Source: Agrobacterium salinitolerans | Lineage (GTDB): Bacteria; Pseudomonadota; Alphaproteobacteria; Rhizobiales; Rhizobiaceae | Direction of reading: 5' to 3' | Assembly (NCBI RefSeq): GCF_002008225.1 | Contig: NZ_MRDH01000026.1 | Span: forward strand, 1 to 64,000 | Length of the DNA stretch: 64,000 nucleotides | Shown here: positions 54,021 to 63,890 of the stretch, piece by piece | Position numbering within the stretch: position 1 is the stretch's first letter | How the letters are laid out: every line of letters begins with the position of its first letter | Program-made: the position numbers and the translations under genes | Notes under the pieces: generated by a model | What the model was told of the DNA's origin: nothing | The model's database searches: none | The model's input: only the letters and a program-made list of their open reading frames with translations

Positions 54021-55166
54021 TCACCGGAACGTCTTGCGTGGATCGAAAGCGTCGCGCACCGCTTCACCCACGAAGATCAACAGCGAGAGCATGATGGACA
54101 TGGTGAAAAACGCAGTGAGGCCGAGCCAGGGGGCCTGAAGGTTGTTCTTGCCTTGCGCGATCATCTCGCCCAGCGACGGCGACCCCGGCGGCATACCGAA
54201 GCCGAGGAAGTCGAGCGAGGTGAGCGTCGTGATCGACCCTGAGAGAATGAATGGCAGGAATGTCAGCGTCGCTACCATGGCGTTGGGCAGAAGATGGCGG
54301 AACATGATCGTCCAGTTGCCGACCCCAAGCGCGCGGGCGGCGCGGACATATTCGAAGTTTCTGGCGCGCAGGAATTCCGCGCGCACGATGCCGACGAAGC
54401 CGACCCATGAGAAGAGCAGCATGATGCCGAGCAGCACGAAGAAGCCCGGCGGCAGAATGGCTGCGATAATCAGCAGGATGTAGAGCACCGGCATGGACGA
54501 CCAGATTTCAATGAAACGCTGCAAAAGCAGGTCCGTCCAGCCGCCGAAATAGCCTTGAATAGCGCCGGCGGTGACGCCGACAATGGCGGAAGCGATGGTC
54601 AGCGTCAGACCGAACAGCACGGAAATGCGGAACCCGTAGATCATTCGCGCGGTGACGTCGCGCGCCTGATTGTCGGTTCCGAGCCAGTTGAGATTGCCAA
54701 GCGTGCAGCCGGGATCGGCATCGCCCTGCGGGTAAGCCGAGCAGCGATCCTTTTTATCCATCAGCCAGAAGGGCGCAGTCGGCGCCGAATGGGGAATATT
54801 GGAATTGACCGTCTGATAGGAATAGCGAATCGGCGGCCAGATCATCCAGCCATTGGCGTTGATCTCATCCTGAATGAAGGAGGATTTGTAATCGGTCTGA
54901 GCCAGGAACCCGCCGAATTTTTCTTCCGGATAATCGACCATGACCGGCACCAGCAACTCGCCCTTGTAGGAAGCGAGAATGGGTTTGTCATTGGCGATGA
55001 ATTCCGCAATGAGGCTCAGAAAAAACAGGACCAGGAACAGCCAGAAGGACCAGTAACCGCGCCGGTTTGCCTTGAAATTCTGCCAGCGGCGCTTGGTCGT
55101 GGGCGAAAACCACGGGCGCTTCGGCTTTGCCGGCATTTCCGTTTCAGCGGTATGGACAAGCGTCAT
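54021..55166 (-). CDS. yejE: Peptide ABC transporter permease YejE
   Basis: This 381-aa permease has an N-terminal basic segment and helix (YWSFWLFLVLFFLSLIAEFI), a large periplasmic loop (about residues 60-170, with KDRCSAYPQGDADPGC), and the BPD_transp_1 domain with EAA loop YVRAARALGVGNWTIMFRHL. ATG 55166 overlaps the yejB stop by one base. The longer open frame upstream is a shadow of yejB. The length and large loop agree with YejE rather than DppC. Confidence 0.93.
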   Translation of the reverse strand: MTLVHTAETEMPAKPKRPWFSPTTKRRWQNFKANRRGYWSFWLFLVLFFLSLIAEFIANDKPILASYKGELLVPVMVDYPEEKFGGFLAQTDYKSSFIQDEINANGWMIWPPIRYSYQTVNSNIPHSAPTAPFWLMDKKDRCSAYPQGDADPGCTLGNLNWLGTDNQARDVTARMIYGFRISVLFGLTLTIASAIVGVTAGAIQGYFGGWTDLLLQRFIEIWSSMPVLYILLIIAAILPPGFFVLLGIMLLFSWVGFVGIVRAEFLRARNFEYVRAARALGVGNWTIMFRHLLPNAMVATLTFLPFILSGSITTLTSLDFLGFGMPPGSPSLGEMIAQGKNNLQAPWLGLTAFFTMSIMLSLLIFVGEAVRDAFDPRKTFR

Positions 55167-56260
55167 CACACGTCCCTCCGCTCGAAATCGATGCGCGGAT
55201 CGATCCATGTATAGATCAGGTCGGAAATGAGGCCGACGACGAGGCCCATCAGCGAGAAGATGAAGAGCGTGCCGAAGACGATCGGGTAATCGCGATTGAC
55301 GACCGAGAGATAACCGAGGCGACCGAGACCGTCGAGCGAGAAGATATTCTCGATCAGCAGCGATCCGGTGAAGAAGGCCGAGATGAAGGCGCCCGGAAAA
55401 CCGGCGATCACGATCAGCATCGCATTGCGGAAGACATGCCCATAAAGAACCCTGCGTTCGGTGAGGCCCTTGGCGCGAGCGGTGATGACATATTGCTTCT
55501 TGATCTCGTCGATGAAGGAGTTCTTGGTCAGCAACGTCGTTGTCGCGAAGGCCGAGAGCGACAGCGCGATCAGCGGCAGGGTCAGGTGCCAGAAATAGTC
55601 GATGATCTTCTGCCACCAGTTCAGTTCAGCAAAATTATCGGACACAAGGCCGCGCAGCGGGAACCAGTCGAAGAAGGACCCGCCGGCGAAGAGGACGATG
55701 AGCAGGATGCCGAAGAGGAAGCTTGGCACGGCATAACCGACGATGACAACGCCTGACGTCCAGACGTCGAAGGTCGAGCCGTCGGATACGGCCTTCTTGA
55801 TGCCGAGCGGAATGGATATCATGTAAGAAATGATCAGAATCCAGAAGCCGAGCGAGGCCGAGACCGGCAGCTTGTCAATGATGAGATCGATCACCGAGGA
55901 ATTGCGGAAGAAGCTGTCGCCGAAATCGAAGCGGATATAATTCCACATCATTTCGAGGAAACGGGTGAGCGGCGGCTTGTCGAAGCCGAACTGTTTTTCG
56001 AGCTTGGCGATCAGTTCCGGATCGAGACCCTGCGCACCACGGTATTTCGAACCGCTGTCATCGAAACCGCCGGACTGGCCCATAAGATCGCCGCCGCCCG
56101 ATAGCCGGTCGGAGGCGCTGTCACCCTGCCCCGTCAATTGCGCGACGACCTGCTCCACCGGCCCGCCCGGCGCGAACTGGATGACGAGAAACGAAATGCC
56201 CATGATGCCGATGATGGTCGGGATCATCAGCGCCAGACGTCTGAGGATATAGGCGCCCAT
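55166..56260 (-). CDS. yejB: Peptide ABC transporter permease YejB
   Basis: This 364-aa DppB-type permease starts [21 protein letters not shown] periplasmic insert near residues 40-80 is rich in Gly, Ser and Asp. The membrane domain follows, with EAA loop [20 protein letters not shown] and C-terminal [16 protein letters not shown]. It pairs with YejE to form the channel. The gap to yepA is 139 bp. Confidence 0.93.
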   Translation of the reverse strand: MGAYILRRLALMIPTIIGIMGISFLVIQFAPGGPVEQVVAQLTGQGDSASDRLSGGGDLMGQSGGFDDSGSKYRGAQGLDPELIAKLEKQFGFDKPPLTRFLEMMWNYIRFDFGDSFFRNSSVIDLIIDKLPVSASLGFWILIISYMISIPLGIKKAVSDGSTFDVWTSGVVIVGYAVPSFLFGILLIVLFAGGSFFDWFPLRGLVSDNFAELNWWQKIIDYFWHLTLPLIALSLSAFATTTLLTKNSFIDEIKKQYVITARAKGLTERRVLYGHVFRNAMLIVIAGFPGAFISAFFTGSLLIENIFSLDGLGRLGYLSVVNRDYPIVFGTLFIFSLMGLVVGLISDLIYTWIDPRIDFERRDV

Positions 56261-56399
56261 CAGCCTCTGCTCCCGGCCGATACGTCAGCGGTTTTCGTTT
56301 CTTTCAAAACCTGTCCCTTCCTGAAAGCGCTGCCTGCGCTTTGAGCGATTCGTCTCGCCCTATGTGAATCAAGCCTTCGCCATGAAAGCAAGGCCGGCG

Positions 56400-58244
56400 T
56401 CAGTTTCCGGCCTGGCTGGACCACCATGCCTCGGGAAAACCGACGCCATATTGGGGTAGGTTTTCCGGACGGACGAGCGTGTTCCAATAAGCGATGAACA
56501 TCTCGCCGCGGTAAAATTGCGGGATGACGTAACTGTTTGCCAGAAGCACCCGGTCGAGCGCGCGTGCGGCGGCCACCTGTTCATCCCGGTTGGGCGCAAA
56601 TATGACCTTCCTGACCAACGCATCGACTGCCGGGTTCTTGATGCCGGCGAGGTTGTTCGAACCCTGCCGGTCGGCTGCCGCCGAACCCCAGAAATCCGCC
56701 TGCTCGTTTCCGGGATTGGCGGATGTCGCCCAGAGCTTGACAGTTACGTCGAAATCGAAGCTGCGGGTACGGTTGGTATATTGCGAGGCGTCGACCGTGC
56801 GGATCGTCGCATTGATACCGATTTTCTTCAGATTCTGGACATAGGGAAGAATGGTTCTTTCCATGCCGGAGGAATCGATCAGAAACTCCATATCGAGCGG
56901 CTGTCCGGTTTTCGCATTGACCATGCGGTTGCCGCGCAGCTCGTAGCCGGCTTCCTTCATCAGCTTGACCGCCTCGCGCAGATTGTCGCGCTGCTTGGCC
57001 GGATCACCCGCGACCGGATTGCGATATTCGGTTGTGAAAACCTCCGGCGGAACCTGATCCTTCAGTTCCTGAAGAATTTCCAGCTCGCGACCGGTCGGCA
57101 GGCCGGAAGAGGCCAGTTCACTGCCCATGAAGAAGCTGTTGATGCGCTGGAACTGGCCGTAAGCCAGCGTCCGGTTCAACTCCTCGAAATCGAAAGCATA
57201 ATTGAGCGCCTTGCGCAGTTTCGGGTTCTGGAACTTCTCCCTGCGCATGTTCGGCACGAAGGCCTGCATGATACCGACGGAGCGATAGATGTTCGGCAGC
57301 TCTTCCTTCTTGACGCGGCCTTCGTTGACGGCCGGAAAATCATAACCCGTAACCCATCGGCTGGAGGAGGCTTCCTGACGGAAATCGACGGTGCCGGACT
57401 TGAAGGCCTGGAATTCCACATCCTGATCGGCAAAGAAGGTGTAGGCGATGGTTTTGAAATTGTTCATCCCCACATTCACATTGACGTCCTTGCCCCAGTA
57501 GTCGTCGCGGCGTTCATAAGCGATTGTCGAACCGGGAGAGACTGAGGCAATCTTGTAGGGGCCGGAACCCATCACCGGTTCCAGCGTGCCGCGCGATATG
57601 TCGCGCGGCTTGCCATCCGCGCCGACGGCTTCCCACCAGTGCTTGGGAACGATCAGCAATTGCCCGACGATCTGCGGCAATTCGCGATTGTTCTTCTCGT
57701 CGAAAGTGAAGGTAATGTCCCTTTCGCCGCTCACCTCCGCCTTGGTGACATGGGTGTAATAGGTCGCTAGCTGTGGGCTCAAATCCTTGGCTTTTTCGAA
57801 GCTGAAGACGACATCCGCCGGCGTCACCGGCTTGCCATCGGCCCATTTGGCCTCTGCACGCAGCCGGAAGGTGGCTTTCGAAATATCGTCTGGATAGCTT
57901 ACTCCCTCGGCCAGAAGCCCGTAGGAGGCCGACAGCTCCTCTTCGGTCGACTTCATCAATGTATCGAAAACCAGCGAAAGGCCGGTCGCCGCCTCGCCCT
58001 TGGCGAGCAGCGGATTGAGGGTATCGAAGGTGCCCGCCGTCGACAGGCGAAGGGTGCCGCCTTTCGGCGCCTTGGTATTCACATAGTCGAAATGATCGAA
58101 GCCATCGGGATGTTTCAGTTCCCCGACCGTCGAAATCCCCTTCCGCCATACATCGGTCGATTGTGCGGAGGCCGCCGCCGGTATCAGCAGGGCGGATGCC
58201 GCAAGAGCAATGAGGAGACGGGATTTCAGTGGTGCCAATATCAT
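56400..58244 (-). CDS. yepA: Murein-peptide-binding protein YepA (SBP_bac_5)
   Basis: This 614-aa periplasmic binding protein of family 5 has a signal peptide (LLIALAASALLIPAAASAQS). The mature protein has the SBP_bac_5 features PDGFDHFDYVNTKAPKGGTL, GPYKIASVSPGSTIAYERRD and the C-terminal EQVAAARALDRVLLANSYVI. In A. tumefaciens YepA works with YejBEF to import peptidoglycan peptides. It is first in the operon and divergent from the murein endopeptidase gene mepA. ATG 58244 places the signal correctly; ATG 58292 is in frame. Confidence 0.92.
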   Translation of the reverse strand: MILAPLKSRLLIALAASALLIPAAASAQSTDVWRKGISTVGELKHPDGFDHFDYVNTKAPKGGTLRLSTAGTFDTLNPLLAKGEAATGLSLVFDTLMKSTEEELSASYGLLAEGVSYPDDISKATFRLRAEAKWADGKPVTPADVVFSFEKAKDLSPQLATYYTHVTKAEVSGERDITFTFDEKNNRELPQIVGQLLIVPKHWWEAVGADGKPRDISRGTLEPVMGSGPYKIASVSPGSTIAYERRDDYWGKDVNVNVGMNNFKTIAYTFFADQDVEFQAFKSGTVDFRQEASSSRWVTGYDFPAVNEGRVKKEELPNIYRSVGIMQAFVPNMRREKFQNPKLRKALNYAFDFEELNRTLAYGQFQRINSFFMGSELASSGLPTGRELEILQELKDQVPPEVFTTEYRNPVAGDPAKQRDNLREAVKLMKEAGYELRGNRMVNAKTGQPLDMEFLIDSSGMERTILPYVQNLKKIGINATIRTVDASQYTNRTRSFDFDVTVKLWATSANPGNEQADFWGSAAADRQGSNNLAGIKNPAVDALVRKVIFAPNRDEQVAAARALDRVLLANSYVIPQFYRGEMFIAYWNTLVRPENLPQYGVGFPEAWWSSQAGN

Positions 58245-58449
58245 TGGGGGAATGTCCCTGTTTTCGCGTTTGTTGAAGAGAGCATAAAACAAAGATTGGC
58301 AAAAAACAGATGTACTGGCTCACAAGCTCTTTATCGGCGCCTTTATCCTTCCGCTTTGCAAGATGCAGGGCGAAACATGGTTTCAACAAAATCCCATTCC
58401 AGTTTATCTTGAGGGGAAGAGAATCATCTGATCGGACGGGCAAGACTTT

Positions 58450-59499
58450 ATGACGGCGGGATCATCGAGAGTTTTCAAGGCGGCCTTGCTGGCGATTTCG
58501 GTCGTCTCCGCGTTGCAGTTGCAGATGGAAACTGCAGCGGCCGAGGACAGGCCGGCGAAAGAGGTGTTCGGGCATATGGCTCTGCCTTCCGCCACGGGCT
58601 CGCAGCCGATCGGCTCCTATGCCAAGGGCTGCCAGTCCGGCGCCATCGCCATGCCGACGGATGGTCCCGGCTGGCAGGCCATGCGCCTTTCCCGCAACCG
58701 GCGCTGGGGCCAGCCGCAGATGATTTCGTTCCTCGAGCAATTTTCGCAGGACGCCCAGAAGATCGGCTGGCCGGGCCTGCTGCTGGGCGATATTTCCCAG
58801 CCGCGCGGCGGGCCGATGCTGACCGGCCATGCGTCGCACCAGATCGGCCTCGATGTCGACATCTGGTGGCGGCCGATGCCGACCCCGCGGCTGAGCGTGG
58901 AGCAGCGCGAAACGGTGCCTTTCATCTCCATGCTGGACAAGAGCAAGTTCCTGACGGTCGATGACCGCAAGTGGTCACCCCTCAATGCCCGGCTGGTGAT
59001 GATGGCGGCAAGCTATCCGCAGGTGGAGCGTGTCTTCGTCAACCCGGCCATCAAGCAGAAACTCTGCCAGACATGGACCGGCGACCGCACCTTCATGGGC
59101 AAGATCAGGCCGATCTACGGCCATGACGAGCATTTCCATATCCGTCTCGAATGCCCGCCCGGCGCGCCAAACTGCAAGCCGCAGGCGGCCGTGGGCAAAG
59201 GCGACGGCTGCGACAAGTCGCTTGCCTGGTGGTTCAGCAAGGAACCATGGGCGCCGCCGAAAAAGGACCCCAACGCCAAGCCGGTGAAACCGCGCCCGGT
59301 CATGGTTTCCGATCTGCCCTCGGCCTGCGCCGCCGTGGCTGCCGCTCCTTCCGCCAACCCCGAAGGCATTGCGGCTCAGGCCTATTCGCCTGCTCCAGCA
59401 ACGCGCCAGCAAAGCGTGGAACAGGTCATTCAGGCAGCCCCCGCCCTACAGCCGCCTTCGGATATTCCGCTTCCTACCCAGCGCCCGACATTGAACTGA
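58450..59499 (+). CDS. mepA: Penicillin-insensitive murein endopeptidase MepA
   Basis: This 349-aa periplasmic LAS-family metallopeptidase (M74) has an N-terminal signal (VFKAALLAISVVSALQLQME) and zinc-ligand motifs TGHASHQIGLDVDIWW (His and Asp) and GHDEHFHIRLECP (HxH). A Pro/Ala-rich C-terminal extension of about 75 residues follows. MepA cleaves D-Ala-mDAP cross-links. It is divergent from the yepA-yejBEF operon; the products of one are substrates of the other. ATG 58450 is the natural start. Confidence 0.94.
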   Translation: MTAGSSRVFKAALLAISVVSALQLQMETAAAEDRPAKEVFGHMALPSATGSQPIGSYAKGCQSGAIAMPTDGPGWQAMRLSRNRRWGQPQMISFLEQFSQDAQKIGWPGLLLGDISQPRGGPMLTGHASHQIGLDVDIWWRPMPTPRLSVEQRETVPFISMLDKSKFLTVDDRKWSPLNARLVMMAASYPQVERVFVNPAIKQKLCQTWTGDRTFMGKIRPIYGHDEHFHIRLECPPGAPNCKPQAAVGKGDGCDKSLAWWFSKEPWAPPKKDPNAKPVKPRPVMVSDLPSACAAVAAAPSANPEGIAAQAYSPAPATRQQSVEQVIQAAPALQPPSDIPLPTQRPTLN

Positions 59500-59599
59500 A
59501 ACAGAAATGAGGCATTCAACAGCTTCCCTTTTCAAATGGCGGCAAGCTGTTATAGAAGGCTTCAAATCGATTTAATTCTTGATTGAACGGGCTGGGACC

Positions 59600-59983
59600 A
59601 TGGAAGAACAACGCTGTATCGCGCTCATCGCTCACGACGAGAAAAAAGACGATATGGCGGATTTCGCCCGTCATCACCAGAAAGCGCTTGCCGGTTTCAG
59701 GATCGTCGCCACCGGCACCACCGGCGGAAGGGTACAGGAAGCGTGTCCGGGTCTTGAAGTCATCCGCCTCAAGAGCGGTCCGCTTGGCGGCGACCAGCAG
59801 ATCGGCGCGATGATCGCCACAGGCGAGGTGGATATGCTGATCTTCTTCACCGACCCGCTGACGGCCATGCCGCATGATGTTGACGTGAAGGCGCTGACGC
59901 GGCTTGCTACGGTTTACGATATTCCCATGGCGCTCAACCGCGCTACCGCAGAAAATCTCATCGACTTCCACGTCGCCAACTGA
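59600..59983 (+). CDS. mgsA: Methylglyoxal synthase
   Basis: This 127-aa enzyme converts dihydroxyacetone phosphate to methylglyoxal and phosphate. Typical elements are [19 protein letters not shown] at the N-terminus, [33 protein letters not shown] (catalytic Asp) and [23 protein letters not shown] 59600 gives the family start. It lies 22 bp upstream of glk, and the two are probably co-transcribed, linking the glycolytic bypass to glucose entry. Confidence 0.95.
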   Translation: MEEQRCIALIAHDEKKDDMADFARHHQKALAGFRIVATGTTGGRVQEACPGLEVIRLKSGPLGGDQQIGAMIATGEVDMLIFFTDPLTAMPHDVDVKALTRLATVYDIPMALNRATAENLIDFHVAN

Positions 59984-60005
59984 ACCTCCCAACATGGAAC
60001 AGGCA

Positions 60006-61028
60006 ATGCCGAAGACGTCCGATACCGAATATCTGTCCTTTCCAATCCTTCTTGGCGACATCGGCGGCACCAATGCCCGCTTTTCCATCCTGATCGATTC
60101 CTTTGCCGAACCGGTGCACCTCACCACGGTAAAGACGGCGGAATATCCTGCTATCGACGACGCCATCCAGCAGGCGGTTCTGGACAAGACCTCGCTTCAG
60201 CCGGTCTCGACGATTCTCGCGATTGCCGGCCCCATCGAAGGTGACGAGATTCCCCTCACCAACTGCCATTGGGTCGTCAAGCCGAAGGACATGCTCGCCA
60301 ATCTCGGCCTGAAGGATGTCATCGTCATCAATGATTTCGAGGCGCAGGCTCTGGCGATCGCGGCCCTTGACGACGATAACCGCGACGCCATCGGCTCCGG
60401 CAAGAAAGACGTTTTGGCGTCGAGGGTCGTTCTTGGACCGGGAACGGGGCTCGGCGTTGCCGGGCTGGTCTATGCCCGCCACATGTGGTTCCCGGTGCCT
60501 GGCGAAGGCGGGCATATCGATATCGGCCCGAGAAGCGCGCGCGACTATGCGGTTTTCCCCCATATCGAAACCATCGAGGGCCGCGTCGCCGGCGAACAGA
60601 TCCTGTGCGGACGCGGGTTGGTCAATCTTTATCGGGCCATCTGCAAAGCCGATGGCATCGAGCCTGTCTTTGCCGATCCGGCCGACATCACCTCGCAGGG
60701 GCTTTCGGGCCAGAACGCGCAGGCAAAAGAAACGCTGTCGCTGTTCAGCACCTATCTCGGCCGCGTGGCGGGCGACCTTGCGCTTATCTTCATGGCAAAG
60801 GGCGGTGTTTATCTGGCCGGCGGCATTTCGCAGAAGATCATTCCGGCACTGAAGAGCCCGGAATTCCGGGCGGCGTTCGAGGACAAGGCGCCGCACAGCG
60901 CGCTGATGCGGACCATTTCGACATTCGTCGTCACCCATCCGCAGGCGGCGCTTTCCGGGCTTGCCACCTATGCCAGAACACCTGCGGATTTCGGTCTGGC
61001 GCTGGACGGGCGGCGCTGGAGAGCCTGA
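60006..61028 (+). CDS. glk: Glucokinase
   Basis: This 340-aa ROK-like Glk family hexokinase has N-terminal phosphate-binding [14 protein letters not shown], the family core [20 protein letters not shown] and [20 protein letters not shown], and [20 protein letters not shown]. It phosphorylates glucose with ATP for the Entner-Doudoroff route. Start at ATG 60006, preceded by GGAACAGG; ATG 59994 is also in frame. Confidence 0.95.
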   Translation: MPKTSDTEYLSFPILLGDIGGTNARFSILIDSFAEPVHLTTVKTAEYPAIDDAIQQAVLDKTSLQPVSTILAIAGPIEGDEIPLTNCHWVVKPKDMLANLGLKDVIVINDFEAQALAIAALDDDNRDAIGSGKKDVLASRVVLGPGTGLGVAGLVYARHMWFPVPGEGGHIDIGPRSARDYAVFPHIETIEGRVAGEQILCGRGLVNLYRAICKADGIEPVFADPADITSQGLSGQNAQAKETLSLFSTYLGRVAGDLALIFMAKGGVYLAGGISQKIIPALKSPEFRAAFEDKAPHSALMRTISTFVVTHPQAALSGLATYARTPADFGLALDGRRWRA

Positions 61029-61162
61029 CGGGTTTTGAAGGACCCCGTTTCATATGTGATGCTTGCGAAGCGGACGAGCGGTCTTTAACGTCGCCGTTGC
61101 AAACATCGATCGTCCGATACCGGCGGGTTCCAATCCGCCCGACATGAAAAGTGAGTGAAAAC

Positions 61163-61990
61163 ATGGGCAGCAGCGGCATGAAACTGGTGGTGGTCGGCGC
61201 GGCAGGCCGCATGGGACAGGCACTGATCCGCCTCATTCACCAGACACCCGGCGTTCAGCTGCATGCCGCTGTCGCGCGTGAAGGTTCGACTTTTGTTGGC
61301 CGCGATGCCGGTGAAATTGCCGGTCTCGGCCCCATCGGCGTCGAAATCACCAGCGATCCCTTACAGGCATTTCTGCATGCCGAAGGGGTGATCGATTTCA
61401 CCTCACCGGCAACCAGCGTCACCTTTGCCGGCCTTGCCGCGCAGGCCCGCATCGTGCACGTCATCGGCACGACCGGCTGCTCGCCGCAAGACGAGGAAAA
61501 GTTCAAAGCAGCGTCGCGCCATGCCCGCATCGTCAAGTCAGGCAATATGAGCCTCGGCGTCAACCTGCTCAGCGTTCTCACCCAGCAGGCGGCGCAGGCG
61601 CTGGATGCGCAGAACTGGGATATCGAGATTCTGGAAATGCACCACAAGCACAAGGTGGATGCGCCTTCGGGCACCGCACTTCTGCTTGGCGAAGCGGCGG
61701 CGGCCGGCCGCAAGGTCGATCTTACCGCCTCTTCCGTGCGCGTGCGCGACGGACACACGGGCGCGCGTGAGACCGGCACCATCGGTTTTGCCACGTTGCG
61801 TGGCGGCTCGGTGATCGGTGAACATTCGGTGATTTTTGCTGGCGAAGGCGAGCGCGTCGAGCTTTCCCATTATGCCGGCGACCGCTCCATCTTCGCACGC
61901 GGCGCGATCACGGCAGCGGTCTGGGCCTTCGACAAGAAGCCCGGTTTCTATTCCATGCTGGATGTGCTAGGCCTTTCGCAGGCGGAATAA
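61163..61990 (+). CDS. dapB: 4-hydroxy-tetrahydrodipicolinate reductase
   Basis: This enzyme of about 275 aa belongs to the lysine and mDAP pathway. It has an NAD(P)-binding [20 protein letters not shown], the catalytic motif [15 protein letters not shown] (His-His and Lys) and a conserved [23 protein letters not shown] 61163 is supported by AGTGAG; GTG 61151 and ATG 61178 are alternatives. The gap from glk is about 134 bp with no motif I can name. Confidence 0.96.
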   Translation: MGSSGMKLVVVGAAGRMGQALIRLIHQTPGVQLHAAVAREGSTFVGRDAGEIAGLGPIGVEITSDPLQAFLHAEGVIDFTSPATSVTFAGLAAQARIVHVIGTTGCSPQDEEKFKAASRHARIVKSGNMSLGVNLLSVLTQQAAQALDAQNWDIEILEMHHKHKVDAPSGTALLLGEAAAAGRKVDLTASSVRVRDGHTGARETGTIGFATLRGGSVIGEHSVIFAGEGERVELSHYAGDRSIFARGAITAAVWAFDKKPGFYSMLDVLGLSQAE

Positions 61991-61999
61991 GCCCGTATT

Positions 62000-62737
62000 C
62001 TAATTTTCCACCGTGAATTCGACCGTATCGGCAGAAAATCGGCTGACGGCATATTGCACAGGTACGCCATCCATATCGGCATTCAATGCCTGAGTAACAA
62101 GCAGGATGGCCCCGGGCGACAGTTCGAGATCGACCAGATCCTGCGTATCCGCGTGGATAGCAGAAATGACGGTGGAGATGCGCACATAGTCCGCCACGCC
62201 AAGTATCTTGAAAGCGGCGGTGATCGATCCGCTTTGCTGGTATGCTTCGCCTATTCCGGCAAAACGATCAGCCGGGAACCATGTGGTCGAACGGGATACA
62301 GGGCGGGTGTCCGCCTTGCGCAGGGTTTCCAGACGTATGAGCGGCGTACCGGCAGTCAGTTGCAGCCGCGCTGCCAGATCGGCACTGGCCGGTTCGGTCG
62401 TGTGGGAAAGAAGTAGCGCCTCCATTTCCTTCACCTGATCGCCGATGCCTGCCGTGAAGCGCGTGCGCAGCGAAATCGGAAAACTCAGGCGCTCCTTGCG
62501 GGCGATCATCGTACCGCGCCCCTGCATCGGCTCGAGAATGCCTTCGCTGGCCAGTGCGGCAATGGCGCTTCGGACAGTATGACGGTTGACGCCGAATTTT
62601 TCGGCCAGCGTCATCTCGGGCGGCAACATGCCGGTTTCGTCGTGATCGCCGGCCGCAATCTCGCCCCTGATCCGGTCGGCGATCTGCCGCCAGAGCGCTA
62701 CGCCGTTCTTTCTTTTCATCGCTGCCGCAGGGCTCAT
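62000..62737 (-). CDS. phnF: PhnF, GntR-family regulator of phosphonate genes
   Basis: This 245-aa GntR/HutC-type regulator has an N-terminal winged helix (GMLPPEMTLAEKFGVNRHTV, followed by RSAIAALASEGILEPMQGRG) and a C-terminal UTRA ligand-binding domain (about residues 95-240). Position divergent from phnG-phnH-phnI identifies it as PhnF, the repressor of C-P lyase genes. A palindrome between them is the likely operator. The stop lies 10 bp from the dapB stop (convergent). Confidence 0.9.
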   Translation of the reverse strand: MSPAAAMKRKNGVALWRQIADRIRGEIAAGDHDETGMLPPEMTLAEKFGVNRHTVRSAIAALASEGILEPMQGRGTMIARKERLSFPISLRTRFTAGIGDQVKEMEALLLSHTTEPASADLAARLQLTAGTPLIRLETLRKADTRPVSRSTTWFPADRFAGIGEAYQQSGSITAAFKILGVADYVRISTVISAIHADTQDLVDLELSPGAILLVTQALNADMDGVPVQYAVSRFSADTVEFTVEN

Positions 62738-62787
62738 GTCACACGCTTGTCATTCATCGACGTTAATTGTAACTTATATTGTATAGT

Positions 62788-62805
62788 TGTCTATATCAAT
62801 AGACA
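62788..62805. promoter_or_regulatory. Candidate PhnF operator
   Basis: TGTCTAT and ATAGACA are inverted perfectly around ATCA, 14 bp before the phnG start codon. A related half-site (TTGTATAG) lies just upstream. The position fits repression of phnG and of phnF itself. Confidence 0.65.
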
Positions 62806-62819
62806 TTAGAGGTCAAGCG

Positions 62820-63281
62820 ATGAATAACGAAGCTGCGAATATAGATAGTGAAAGGAAACGGGTGGCTGCGCTTCTTGCCCGCGCCACCGTTCAGGAACTT
62901 GAGACGGTCTGGAGCCGGCAGAATGCCAGCCCGCAGACGGAAAACGTGCGGGGGCCGGAAACCGGCCTCGTCATGGTCAAGGGCCGCATCGGCGGCGGCG
63001 GTGCGCCTTTTAATCTCGGCGAAACCACCGTCACCCGCGCAACCGTCAAGCTTGCCTCGGGAACCGTCGGTCATGCGCATGTTCTCGGCACCGGCCGCAA
63101 GAAGGCCTGGTATGCGGCCGTTTTCGACGCGCTCTGGCAGGAAAGCCCAACCCGGGACTTCATCGAGACCGAGCTTCTTTCGCCGGTCGAAAAAAGACTG
63201 AGCGAGGAAAAGGAACGGAAAACAAGGGAAACCGCCGCCACGCGGGTCGATTTCTTCACCATGGTTAGAGGAGAGGATTGA
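62820..63281 (+). CDS. phnG: C-P lyase subunit PhnG
   Basis: This 153-aa protein begins MNNEAANIDSERKRVAALLA. The PhnG pattern includes VRGPETGLVMVKGRIGGGGA and FNLGETTVTRATVKLASGTV, followed by GHAHVLGTGRKKAWYAAVFD. PhnG is part of the PhnGHIJ core that breaks the carbon-phosphorus bond of phosphonates. Its stop overlaps the phnH start by one base. Confidence 0.95.
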   Translation: MNNEAANIDSERKRVAALLARATVQELETVWSRQNASPQTENVRGPETGLVMVKGRIGGGGAPFNLGETTVTRATVKLASGTVGHAHVLGTGRKKAWYAAVFDALWQESPTRDFIETELLSPVEKRLSEEKERKTRETAATRVDFFTMVRGED

Positions 63282-63889
63282 TGGGTGTGAAAGCCGAAGC
63301 ATTGACGGGCGGCTTTTCCAGCGCCGTCTTCGATTCCCAGCGTATTTTCAAGAAGCTGATGGACGGCATGGCCCGTCCCGGCACGCCGCAGACAATCGAA
63401 ACGGCTGTCGCCCCGCCGCTGCCGCTTGCCGCTGCCACCGGTGCGGTTCTGCTGGCGCTTTGCGACCACGATACGCCGGTCTGGCTGAGTGGCGCCTTGC
63501 GCAAGACTGCGGTGCCGGGCTGGATCGGATTTCACACCGGCGCGCCTGCGACGGAAGAAAAAGCGGCTGCGCATTTCGCCGTCATCGAAGCGGGCAGCGC
63601 CATCGCGTCCTTCGGCCTTTTCGCCCAGGGCAGTCAGGAATATCCCGACCGCTCCACGACGCTCATCATCGAATTGTCCGATCTGGACGGTGGGCGGGAA
63701 TTGCTGCTTTCCGGGCCTGGCATCCGCCACGTCAACATCATCAGCCCTTCCGGCCTGCCGGATATTTTCCCAATGCTTTGGGCGGAGAACAACGCCATCT
63801 TCCCGCGCGGCGTCGATGTCATCCTGACGGCTGGCGATAAATTCGTCTGCCTGCCGCGTACGACGCGCATCAAACCCGTGGAGGCATAA
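63281..63889 (+). CDS. phnH: C-P lyase subunit PhnH
   Basis: This 202-aa PhnH starts MGVKAEALTGGFSSAVFDSQ. It contains the family segments RIFKKLMDGMARPGTPQTIE, ALCDHDTPVWLSG and GREL-LLSGPGIRHVN, ending in TTRIKPVEA. PhnH is a PLP-fold-like scaffold subunit of the C-P lyase core. It is followed one base later by phnI. Confidence 0.95.
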   Translation: MGVKAEALTGGFSSAVFDSQRIFKKLMDGMARPGTPQTIETAVAPPLPLAAATGAVLLALCDHDTPVWLSGALRKTAVPGWIGFHTGAPATEEKAAAHFAVIEAGSAIASFGLFAQGSQEYPDRSTTLIIELSDLDGGRELLLSGPGIRHVNIISPSGLPDIFPMLWAENNAIFPRGVDVILTAGDKFVCLPRTTRIKPVEA

Positions 63890-63890
63890 G

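Noticed and set aside
55167..55616. N-terminal extension of yejE by 150 codons
   Set aside because: It is read out of frame across yejB and is Arg/His-rich; ATG 55166 gives the standard YejE N-terminus.
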